Assembly: GCA_947589565.1 (NCBI GenBank)
Contig: CANQBW010000020.1
Location: forward strand, 1-32,221
DNA from: an uncultured Clostridia bacterium
GTDB taxonomy: Bacteria; Bacillota; Clostridia; Christensenellales; Borkfalkiaceae
Direction: 5' to 3'
Length of the DNA stretch: 32,221 bases
Under the pieces are notes generated by a model. The model made no database searches. It was given only the letters and a program-made list of their open reading frames with translations, and had not been told where the DNA came from. The stretch's first letter is position 1. The number at the start of each line of letters is the position of its first letter. A program made the position numbers and the translations under genes. Shown here in pieces: positions 23,450 to 30,902 of the stretch.

Positions 23450-24345
23450 TAAAAGAATCCTTCCACAAATTCCTCGGCGTCGAACAGGTCCAGATCGTCG
23501 ATCTTCTCCCCCACGCCCGCAAAGACGACGGGAATTTTAAGCTCTCCGCAGAGCGAGAAGACAAATCCGCCCTTTGCCGTGCCGTCGAGTTTCGTGAGGA
23601 CGATCCCGTCCAATTTCACCGCTTCGTTGAAGAGCTTCGCCTGACTGACGGCATTCTGCCCCGTTGTCGCGTCGAGTACCAGAAATTTATAGAACGCCGC
23701 CTCGGGAAATTCGCGCATGACGACGCGATCCATCTTGGAGAGTTCCTTCATGAGGTTCTCCTTGACGTGCAGCCGCCCCGCCGTGTCGATGAGAAGGACG
23801 TCCGTCTTTCTCGCCTTGGCGCTCGAGACCGCGTCGAAGACGACCGCCGAGGGGTCGCTCCCCTCCTCATGCTTGACGATGCGCACTTTGGCGCGATCCG
23901 CCCATACGCCGAGCTGGTCGATCGCCGCCGCGCGGAAAGTATCCGCCGCCGCAACCGTCACGCTCTTCTTGTTCTGGACGAACCAATTGGAGAGCTTGCC
24001 GATCGTCGTCGTCTTTCCGACGCCGTTCACCCCCACGAGCATAATGACGCAGGGATATTTCATTTCGGGGACAGGCGCTTCGTTCAAAGTATCCTCTAAG
24101 ATATCCTTTAAGAGGTCGGTGACGTACTGCTCGTCCTTGATCTTGTTGCCGATCGCCTCCTCCTTGACCTGCTCGACGACGTCCTCCGCCGTCATCGCGC
24201 CGACGTCCGAAGAAATGAGGATCTCTTCGAGCTCCTCATAGAACGCGTCCCCGAGTTTATTCTTGAGGAACAGCTGCCGCATCTTCGCGGCGACGCCGTC
24301 CTTCGTCTTCTTCAAAGCATTTTTAATTTTTCCGAAAAATCCCAT
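23449..24345 (-). CDS. ftsY: SRP receptor FtsY
   Basis: A 298-residue SRP-receptor GTPase with P-loop GVNGVGKTTT (105-114), DTFRAAA, DTAGRLHV and TKLDGTAKGG. The N-terminus is short and amphipathic ('MGFFGKIKNALKKTKDGVAA'), without the long acidic A domain of enterobacteria, as usual in Firmicutes. It receives ribosome-SRP complexes at the membrane. smc lies upstream but is separated by about 730 bases of repeats, whereas the two are usually adjacent. Confidence 0.97.
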   Translation of the reverse strand: MGFFGKIKNALKKTKDGVAAKMRQLFLKNKLGDAFYEELEEILISSDVGAMTAEDVVEQVKEEAIGNKIKDEQYVTDLLKDILEDTLNEAPVPEMKYPCVIMLVGVNGVGKTTTIGKLSNWFVQNKKSVTVAAADTFRAAAIDQLGVWADRAKVRIVKHEEGSDPSAVVFDAVSSAKARKTDVLLIDTAGRLHVKENLMKELSKMDRVVMREFPEAAFYKFLVLDATTGQNAVSQAKLFNEAVKLDGIVLTKLDGTAKGGFVFSLCGELKIPVVFAGVGEKIDDLDLFDAEEFVEGFF

Positions 24346-24428
24346 ATGATTCCTTTTTAATTTTAATAAATGAACAACATTCTATCGACCGGGGGTTACT
24401 CGCCGAACCGTAGGCGAGAAAGGGTCTC
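24346..24428. other. ftsY upstream region
   Basis: On the minus strand an AGGA ribosome binding site and a TAAAAT -10-like box precede ftsY, but no good -35 box is seen. CTCGCC/GGCGAG (24399-24418) forms a hairpin at the border of the repeat block. Confidence 0.4.
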
Positions 24429-24600
24429 GCCCTTCGTTCTAAATTTACTGCGCGAGGCAAGGTTCCCTTGCCGGAGCGGCACCCCATTTGCCGAACCCAT
24501 TCGGCTTATTGTCGTTTGAAACGACCGTGACGACGGGGTTGTGGGAACTCGAGAGTCCATTTCCTCGAACGAAAGATTCCGCAGGAAGATTTCGTTCGAA
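24429..24600 (+). repeat. structured repeat A2
   Basis: Second copy of element A, aligned with A1. The central hairpin is GGCAAGG/CCTTGCC and the stem GCCG/CGGC follows, with a longer loop than in A1. The H module at 24566-24598 is perfect: CGAACGAAA / TTTCGTTCG with inner TTCC-gca-GGAA. It leads through GAAAAACGACC directly into unit u1. Confidence 0.8.
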
Positions 24601-24613
24601 AAACGACCAAGCC

Positions 24614-24710
24614 GACAGCTCTTTTCAGAAGCAAGCAGATCAAGGAGCGCGCGGATTTCCCGAAGGGAGTGTACTAAGAACGTACATGACCGAGGGAAAA
24701 CGCATACGAC
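24614..24710 (+). repeat. structured repeat unit u1
   Basis: Short variant of the unit. The hairpin is TTCCC/GGGAA with TGTAC/GTACA (24657-24698) and the internal loop GAAGGGAG/TGACCGA. It keeps the left closing strand GCTCTTTTCAG but lacks a clear right strand, running into unit u2. Confidence 0.75.
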
Positions 24711-24846
24711 CAAGCAAAACGCTTGTTTTTAGAAACGAGCAAGACAAGGAGAGCGAGGAAAACCCGAAGGAGTTTACTAAGAGGTAAATGACTGAGGGTT
24801 GCCGCAGTGCAACGCCGTATTTCGACGGCTATCAAACAGATTGCCC
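24711..24846 (+). repeat. structured repeat unit u2
   Basis: Long variant. The hairpin is AACCC/GGGTT with TTTAC/GTAAA (24761-24800) and the internal loop GAAGGAG/TGACTGA. A further small hairpin GTTGC/GCAAC follows (24797-24812). The right end, GGCTATCAAACAG, resembles u0 rather than u4. Confidence 0.75.
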
Positions 24847-24943
24847 GACAGCTCTTTTCAGAAGCAAGCAGATCGAGGAGCGCGCGGATTTCCCGAAGGG
24901 AGTGTACTAAGAACGTACATGACCGAGGGAAAACGCATACGAC
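24847..24943 (+). repeat. structured repeat unit u3
   Basis: Nearly identical to u1, offset by 233 bases; the hairpin spans 24890-24931. The pair u1+u2 is duplicated as u3+u4. Confidence 0.75.
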
Positions 24944-25075
24944 CAAGCAACACGCTTGTTTTTAGAAACGAGCAAGACAAGGAGAGCGAGGAAAACTCGA
25001 GGGAGTTTACTAAGAGGTAAATGACCGAGAGTTGCCACAGCTCGACACAGTATTGCGACGTTTATAAGAACAAGC
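24944..25075 (+). repeat. structured repeat unit u4, abutting smc stop
   Basis: Long variant closed by GCTTGTT (24954-24960) with AACAAGC (25069-25075) and AAACG (24966-24970) with CGTTT (25059-25063). The inner hairpin AACTC/GAGTT and TTTAC/GTAAA spans 24994-25033. The last base touches the smc stop codon. Confidence 0.85.
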
Positions 25076-28000
25076 TCACATGACAGTGTCGCCGCCAAGC
25101 TTCTCCTCCACCTCCGACAACTTCACCGAGACGATCTTCGAGACGCCCTTCTCCTCCATGGTGACGCCGAAGAGAATGTCCGCCTCGTTCATGGTCGGTT
25201 TTCTGTGGGTGATGACGATGAACTGCGTCTCCTTGGAGAACTTGCTCAGGTACTTTGCGAACCTGCCGACGTTGGCCTCGTCCAAAGCCGCTTCGATCTC
25301 GTCGAGGATACAGAAGGGCATGGGACGGGTCTTTAAGATCGCAAACAGAATGGCGATCGCGGTGAACGCTCGCTCGCCGCCCGAGAGAAGGGAAATCTTC
25401 GTGAGTTTCTTTCCCGGGGGGCTTGCAATGATCTCCACGCCCGCGTTGAGAGGGTCGTCGCAGGTCTCGTAGTCGAGCTGAAGTTCCGCTCTGCCGCCGC
25501 CGAAGAGTTCCTTGAAGATGTGCGAAAAGTTCGCGTTGATCTCGTTGAAACCCTCGTCGAACTGCTTCTGCATGGTCGTCTTGAGGTCGTTTAAAACCGT
25601 TGTGAGGTCTTCGATCCCCTTGTCGAGGTCCTCTTTCTGCGTCTGCATCTCGGCGTACCGCTCGGAGAGAAGCTTGTAATCTTCCTCTGCGTTCTGGTTG
25701 ACGGGACCGAGGGCCGCGATCTTGTGCCGCAGGCTGTTGATGTTGTTCTGCGCCTGCGTGATGTCGTATGCGGGGTCCTTGAACTCCCTCGCACTCTCGG
25801 CGGTGAGCCCGTAGGCCTCGTCGATGCGCTGTCTCATATTCTCGAGGGCGACCTCCGAGCGGGAAATTTCGATCTCGCTCGCATGTTTTTTGTCGCTCAG
25901 GTTCTGCTGGCGGGCGAGGAGCGCCCTCTTTTTGTCGACGAGCTCGCTCTGCCGCCGCGTCGTCTCCCGCTTCTCCGTCTCCACGTTTGCGATCCTCTCG
26001 CGGATGGAGGAAACCGCCTGCTGTTCCTCTTCGGTGAGCGCGGATTTCTCCTCCTCCCGTTTGAGCTGTTCGATGAGCGTCTGCGTCTTGGCGATCTCGA
26101 GGTGGGTGTCGTCCACCTTCTTCAAAAGTTCGCTCTTCTCCGCGGACAGCCGCTCCATGGTCTCTTCTTCGTTTTTTTGCGAAGTCTCGAGGGCAGCCGC
26201 CTCTACACGGAGGGAGCCGAGCTCCTCGCTGAGCTTGTCGCGCTCCTCCTTGAGCTTTCCGCTCTCCTTGCCCCGCGCCTCGGCCTCCGCAGCCGCCTCG
26301 AGACGGATCTTCTTCAAGATGTCCTCGCTCTCCGCGGAGGAAAGCACCTCGCTCTCGAGGTCGCCGACCCGCTTTTCGAGCTTTTCGAGAAGTCCTCTGT
26401 ATTCATGAAGATCGCGCTCTGCGTCCGAAATGAGGTCGAGGAGAGCAGATTCCTTCTGGGCGACCGCCGCAAATTCGGCGGTCTGCTCCTGCACTTTGAC
26501 GCGGAACTCTTCGAAGCGGGCGGAAGTCTCCTCGCGCTCGCGCTCGCTCGCCTCGATCGCCGCCTGCAATTTTTTGGCAAGCGCCTGCTTTTTCCCGATC
26601 CCATCTTCACATTCCTTGATGTGCCGCTCGCCCGCGAGGAAGTTCCCGCTCTCCCGCCGCTTGCTGCCGCCCGTCATGGCGCCGCTGGTCGCGATGATGT
26701 CGCCGTCGAGGGTCACGATGCGGAAGCTGCGCGGGTATTTCTTGGAGATCGCCGTCGCGTTTGCGATGGTGTCGCAGATGAGGGTATTCCCGAGAAGATT
26801 TCTTATGACATTGTCGAAGTAGCGGTCGTAACTTACGAGCTCCTCGGCGAGCCCGACCGCGCCCCGCTCGTTGAGCGCACGGTGAATTTCGCCGCTGTTC
26901 ATATGCGGGCGCATTGCCTCGACGGGCAGGAAGGTCACGACGCCGCCCCCCGTCTTCTTGAGATATTCGATGAGGTAGCGCGCGTCGTCCGCGTTCGCCG
27001 TGACAAGATTCTGCATGGCGCCGCCGAACGCCGTCTCGATGGCGACCTCGTATTTTTGCTCGGTGGAGACAATGTCCGCGATCGCGCCCTTGATCCTGTC
27101 GCCGAGTTCGGGATTTTTCTTCGCCGCAAGCTGCAAGTTGCGGACGGAATCCCGATAGCCGTCGAACCTGTTCTTGAGGTTTTTATAGAGCTCCAAATTA
27201 TTGGTAAGATTTGCGATGGAAGTATTGCAGTCGATGAGTTCGCGGCTGAGTTTCTGCCCCGAGACGAGAAGTTCGCTCAGAGTATCCTGAAATTCCTGCT
27301 CGCGGGCGGGCTTTTCGTTCAAGAATTTTTCGATCTCCCGCTTGCTCTCCCGGCAGGCTGCAAGACGGGACTCATAGTCCTCTTTGCGCGAAGCCGTCTT
27401 CTCGATGGCGCTGCGGACTTCGTCGATGCGCTCGCTCGCCGCCTCCCGCTGTGCGGAGAGTCCGCTCACATTCGCCCGCACGTCCGCAAGGTCCTGCACG
27501 GAGGAGAGCTCGCTTTTCTGCTTCTCGCTTCTGATCTGTTCGTAGTGATAGAGCCGCGCGTCCGTCTCTTTGAGCTTTTCGGAGAGCTCGTCCATGCGCT
27601 TTCCGATCTTCTCATAGCGCGTCTTCGCGTCCGCGCACTTCTTGCTCCCCTCCGAGGTGAGTTTTTCGATCTCCTTCGTGCGGCGGAGGGAGTACTCCAC
27701 GTCGTCCGTCGCGGAGGCGAGCCGCAGCTTGTACGATTCGATCCTCTCGCCGAGGAGCCGCGCCTCGCCGCTCTTGTGTTCGATCCCGACTTCGAAGAGA
27801 CGCAGCTTTTCATTGAGGTTTTTGAGCTCCCCGTCCGACTGTTCGATCCCCTCGAGGGCTGCTTTTTCCTCCTCGTCGAGAACGGAGAGTTCCCCCTCGA
27901 TAGAGGTGAGCTCCCGCTCCGCCTCCTCGATGCGCTTTTTGTGTTTGCCCGTCTCGTACTCGAAATTTTCGACGCGGACGAGGTATGTATTGACTTCCTC

Positions 28001-28672
28001 ATACTTGAGCTGCTCCGAATATTCGCGGAATTTCCGCGCCGTCTCCGACTGCTTTTCGAGGGGTTTGAGCTGTTTTTCCGCTTCGTCCATGCGCTGGACG
28101 AAGACGGTGAGGTTGTCCTTCGCGTTCTCGAGTTTGCGCTCGATCTCGCCCTTGTCCGTCTTGAACTTCATGACCCCCGTCGCCTCTTCGAAGATGGCGC
28201 GGCGATCCTCGGGCTTGGCGTTCATGATCTGCTCGACCTTGCCCTGTCCGATGATGGAATACCCCTCTTTGCCGATGCCGACGCCGTGCAAAAGGGCGAC
28301 GATGTCCTTGAGCCTACAGCTCTGTTTGTTTAAAAGATATTCGCTCTCTCCCGAGCGGTAGAGACGGCGGGTCATGGCGACCTCGTCGTACTCGATGTCG
28401 AAGAGGCGGTTGGTGTTGTCGAAGACGAGGGTCACTTCACAGTAGGAGAGGGCGCGGCGAGTCTGCGTGCCGCTGAAGATGACGTCCTGCATGTTGGAGC
28501 CGCGCAGCGTCTTCGCCGACTGTTCGCCGAGCACCCAGCGCACCGCGTCCGCAACATTGCTCTTGCCGCAGCCGTTGGGACCCACGATACAGGTCACGCC
28601 GTCTTCGAATTTGATCGTCGTCTTGTCCGCGAAGGACTTGAAGCCGGAAAGCTGTATTTCCTTAAAGTTCAA
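25076..28672 (-). CDS. smc: chromosome segregation ATPase SMC
   Basis: A 1198-residue SMC protein. The N-terminal ATPase half has P-loop GPNGCGKS (31-38) and 'FADKTTIKFEDGVTCIVGPN'. Two long coiled coils flank a hinge near residues 510-640 (glycine-rich 'FGGAMQNLVTANADDARYLI'). The C-terminal half has signature 'LLSGGERAFTAIAILFAILK' and Walker B 'FCILDEIEAALDEANV'. It forms dimers with ScpAB to organise the chromosome. The signature has F where L is more usual (GGERAF), a mild variation. The ATG overlaps the rnc stop by four bases. Confidence 0.98.
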   Translation of the reverse strand: MNFKEIQLSGFKSFADKTTIKFEDGVTCIVGPNGCGKSNVADAVRWVLGEQSAKTLRGSNMQDVIFSGTQTRRALSYCEVTLVFDNTNRLFDIEYDEVAMTRRLYRSGESEYLLNKQSCRLKDIVALLHGVGIGKEGYSIIGQGKVEQIMNAKPEDRRAIFEEATGVMKFKTDKGEIERKLENAKDNLTVFVQRMDEAEKQLKPLEKQSETARKFREYSEQLKYEEVNTYLVRVENFEYETGKHKKRIEEAERELTSIEGELSVLDEEEKAALEGIEQSDGELKNLNEKLRLFEVGIEHKSGEARLLGERIESYKLRLASATDDVEYSLRRTKEIEKLTSEGSKKCADAKTRYEKIGKRMDELSEKLKETDARLYHYEQIRSEKQKSELSSVQDLADVRANVSGLSAQREAASERIDEVRSAIEKTASRKEDYESRLAACRESKREIEKFLNEKPAREQEFQDTLSELLVSGQKLSRELIDCNTSIANLTNNLELYKNLKNRFDGYRDSVRNLQLAAKKNPELGDRIKGAIADIVSTEQKYEVAIETAFGGAMQNLVTANADDARYLIEYLKKTGGGVVTFLPVEAMRPHMNSGEIHRALNERGAVGLAEELVSYDRYFDNVIRNLLGNTLICDTIANATAISKKYPRSFRIVTLDGDIIATSGAMTGGSKRRESGNFLAGERHIKECEDGIGKKQALAKKLQAAIEASEREREETSARFEEFRVKVQEQTAEFAAVAQKESALLDLISDAERDLHEYRGLLEKLEKRVGDLESEVLSSAESEDILKKIRLEAAAEAEARGKESGKLKEERDKLSEELGSLRVEAAALETSQKNEEETMERLSAEKSELLKKVDDTHLEIAKTQTLIEQLKREEEKSALTEEEQQAVSSIRERIANVETEKRETTRRQSELVDKKRALLARQQNLSDKKHASEIEISRSEVALENMRQRIDEAYGLTAESAREFKDPAYDITQAQNNINSLRHKIAALGPVNQNAEEDYKLLSERYAEMQTQKEDLDKGIEDLTTVLNDLKTTMQKQFDEGFNEINANFSHIFKELFGGGRAELQLDYETCDDPLNAGVEIIASPPGKKLTKISLLSGGERAFTAIAILFAILKTRPMPFCILDEIEAALDEANVGRFAKYLSKFSKETQFIVITHRKPTMNEADILFGVTMEEKGVSKIVSVKLSEVEEKLGGDTVM

Positions 28673-29298
28673 TTTCTTCTCCCCTTTCCGATTTTTTCGT
28701 AGAGCTTTCTCGCCGCTTCCGTCTCCGCGGCCTGTTTGCTTGCCCCCTCTCCCTGCGCTCTTTCCCCGAGCGCAGAGACGGTACAGAGGAATTTCTCCCC
28801 TTCTTGCGCCGTCTCATAGAGAGGCATTCCCTTGGTCTCCTCCTGCACGAGTTCCTGAAGGAGGGACTTATAGTTCTTCTGTTCGGTGAACCGAAGGTAT
28901 TTTGCGCAGAATTTTTCCGCCGCGGGCAGTCCTCCGTCCAAATAGAGAGCCCCAAGGGCGGCTTCGAAGAGGTTGCTCTTCGTCTTTCCCGCGATGTTGT
29001 TCTCGTTTCCGCAGAAGCGAAGATATTTCATGAGTCCCGCACGGTCACACGCCTCTTCCAAGGCGGCGCGGGAGACATACTGCTGGCGGAGTTTGGTGAG
29101 TTCCCCCTCGTCTTTCGGGTTGTTTTTATAGAGCTGTTCCGTACAGATGAGCTCCAAGACGGCGTCCCCCAAAAATTCGAGCCGTTCGTTGCTCTCCCCG
29201 CCCTGCTCCGCCGCAAAAGAGCTGTGCGTGAACGCCGTTTCCAATAAATTTTTGTCCGAAAAGACATGTCCGAGGATTTTTTCGAGCTCTTTATGCAT
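28669..29298 (-). CDS. rnc: ribonuclease III
   Basis: A 209-residue protein with the RNase III signature 'NERLEFLGDAVLELICTEQL' and the second acidic cluster 'LFEAALGALYLDGG', followed by a double-stranded-RNA-binding domain (from about 140, ending 'GASKQAAETEAARKLYEKIG'). It processes rRNA precursors and structured RNAs. It overlaps plsX by eight bases and smc by four. In many Firmicutes fabD, fabG and acpP lie between plsX and rnc; here they are absent. It is slightly shorter than the usual 225-250 residues. Confidence 0.97.
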   Translation of the reverse strand: MHKELEKILGHVFSDKNLLETAFTHSSFAAEQGGESNERLEFLGDAVLELICTEQLYKNNPKDEGELTKLRQQYVSRAALEEACDRAGLMKYLRFCGNENNIAGKTKSNLFEAALGALYLDGGLPAAEKFCAKYLRFTEQKNYKSLLQELVQEETKGMPLYETAQEGEKFLCTVSALGERAQGEGASKQAAETEAARKLYEKIGKGRRN

Positions 29299-30313
29299 TC
29301 TCCTCTCCGAAGTTGAGCTCTTTGAGCATGTCCTCTATCTTTTGAATGAGACCGTTCTCGCTCGCCTCGGCGGCTTTGAGAACGGAGAGCGCGACGCTCG
29401 TCGACATGGAACTGCCGTGCGTCTTGACGACGGGCTTTTTGAGCCCCAGAAAGACGGAGCCCCCCATGCGGTTGTAGTCAAGCATCTCCTTGAGCTTTCC
29501 GATCTGCTTGCGGGCGAAGAGGTAGGAAAGTTTGCTGCCAAAATTTTTCTTGAACTCCTGTTTCAAGACGGAGGAGACCGTCTTTCCGCACCCCTCGATG
29601 GCTTTCAGGGCGATGTTTCCCGAAAATCCGTCCGTGACTGCGACGTCGATGTCGCCGTACATGATGTCTCTCCCCTCGACGTTTCCGACAAAGTCGATGG
29701 AGGAAATCTGCTTTAAGAGGGCGTATGCCTCCTGATGGAGGGTGTCTCCCTTGTGTTCCTCCGTGCCGTTGGAGACGAGCCCGACGCGCGGACGCTTCAT
29801 GCCGAAGGCAGCTTGTCCGTATGCGCTCGCCATGACCGCGAACTGCGCCAAATACTGCGGTTTGCACTCCGCATTCGCGCCGCAATCGCAAAGAAGGGTA
29901 CAGCCGCCGCGCACATTGGGAATGCCGGGGCAGAGCGCGGGGCGCATGACCCCCTTGATCCTTCCGAGGAGCATGATCCCGCCCGAGAGCACTGCGCCCG
30001 TCGAGCCCGCGGAGACAAATCCCCCGACGTCCTCCCGCTCTTTCAAAAGACGAATGCCGACGCAGAGCGAGCTGTCCCGCTTGGTGCGGATGGCGGAAGT
30101 GGGAATGTCGTCGTTTGTGATGACTTCGCTGCAAGGGACGATCTCGATGCTGTCCCCGCCGTATCTGAGCTTTTCAAGCTCTGCCTTGATCGCGTCCTCT
30201 TTTCCCGTCAGAATGACGGAGAGGCCCTTCTTCTTTTGCACGGCTTCGACCGCACCCTTGACGATCTCCCCGGGGGCGTTGTCGCCTCCCATTGCGTCTA
30301 AAACGATTTTCAT
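29291..30313 (-). CDS. plsX: phosphate acyltransferase PlsX
   Basis: A 340-residue enzyme with the family start 'MKIVLDAMGGDNAPGEIVKG' and the conserved 'AVTDGFSGNIALKAIEG'. It converts acyl-ACP to acyl-phosphate, which PlsY then uses to make lysophosphatidic acid. It is the first gene of the plsX-rnc-smc operon. Length and motifs are normal. Confidence 0.97.
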   Translation of the reverse strand: MKIVLDAMGGDNAPGEIVKGAVEAVQKKKGLSVILTGKEDAIKAELEKLRYGGDSIEIVPCSEVITNDDIPTSAIRTKRDSSLCVGIRLLKEREDVGGFVSAGSTGAVLSGGIMLLGRIKGVMRPALCPGIPNVRGGCTLLCDCGANAECKPQYLAQFAVMASAYGQAAFGMKRPRVGLVSNGTEEHKGDTLHQEAYALLKQISSIDFVGNVEGRDIMYGDIDVAVTDGFSGNIALKAIEGCGKTVSSVLKQEFKKNFGSKLSYLFARKQIGKLKEMLDYNRMGGSVFLGLKKPVVKTHGSSMSTSVALSVLKAAEASENGLIQKIEDMLKELNFGEENA

Positions 30314-30348
30314 TGCCGATCCACCCTTTTTGATTGCATTTCCTCTCC

Positions 30349-30377
30349 ATTATAACATTTTTTCTTCGAAATGACAA
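30349..30377 (-). promoter_or_regulatory. promoter of plsX-rnc-smc
   Basis: Minus strand TTGTCA (30372-30377), 17-base spacer, TATAAT (30349-30354). No FapR-type operator was recognised. Confidence 0.8.
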
Positions 30378-30493
30378 ATAAATCGGTGTATATTTTTCCG
30401 AAATGGGGCAAGAATTATACTGCGCGGGCATTTCTTTCCCCTTTTACATATGATGTTTTAGAGGAAGTTTTGCTCACGAAAGAAGGTGATCTC

Positions 30494-30844
30494 ATGAACG
30501 TCAAACGCGGAGAACTCTATTATGCCGACCTCTCGCCCGTCGTCGGCAGCGAACAGGGGGGCGTGCGCCCCGTTCTCGTGGTGCAGAACGATACCGGAAA
30601 CAAATACTCTCCTACGGTCATCGCCGCAGCCGTCACGAGCAAGATCCACAAGGCGCGGCTCCCTACCCATATCGAACTTCCTCAGGCATTCGGGCTCGCC
30701 AAGGACTCCGTCATTCTGCTCGAACAGATCAGAACGATCGACAAAAAGCGGCTGATGTCCCGCATCGGCGAACTGCCTCCTTCGACTATGTCCCGCGTCA
30801 ATCGGGCGATCCTCATCTCCCTCGGATTCACGGAGAGGACATAA
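30494..30844 (+). CDS. MazF/PemK-family endoribonuclease
   Basis: A 116-residue toxin-type RNase of the MazF/NdoA group: '[20 protein letters not shown]' and '[14 protein letters not shown]' hold the RNA-binding loop and catalytic arginine, then '[20 protein letters not shown]' and '[15 protein letters not shown]'. The start at 30494 is chosen for a GAAGGTGAT ribosome binding site and the conserved N-terminus; the open frame continues upstream without a site. It cuts mRNA at short sequences under stress. No antitoxin (MazE/EndoAI-like) gene lies upstream; only ~117 bases separate the start from the divergent plsX promoter. Confidence 0.93.
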   Translation: MNVKRGELYYADLSPVVGSEQGGVRPVLVVQNDTGNKYSPTVIAAAVTSKIHKARLPTHIELPQAFGLAKDSVILLEQIRTIDKKRLMSRIGELPPSTMSRVNRAILISLGFTERT

Positions 30845-30857
30845 GAAACAATACAAC

Positions 30858-30889
30858 GGCACCCCCGCGGCATTTGCCGCGGGGGTGCC
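30858..30889. terminator. hairpin between convergent mazF-type and lipoprotein genes
   Basis: GGCACCCCCGCGGC (30858-30871) pairs perfectly with 30876-30889 around an ATTT loop. It stands 13 bases after the endoribonuclease stop and 13 bases beyond the lipoprotein stop on the other strand. It can serve both, although neither side has a long T-run. Confidence 0.75.
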
Positions 30890-30902
30890 CCATGTTTCTA
30901 TT

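Noticed and set aside
24488..25020. Short open frames on both strands of the repeat block
   Set aside because: They repeat together with the structured units, have no ribosome binding sites, and the base changes between copies follow pairing rather than codon position.
24614..25075. CRISPR array
   Set aside because: Units are about 97-136 bases, tandem in two types, without unique spacers or cas genes.
25724..28333. 869-codon open frame on the plus strand
   Set aside because: Antisense to the clear smc gene; arginine/leucine/glutamate-rich composition without motifs.
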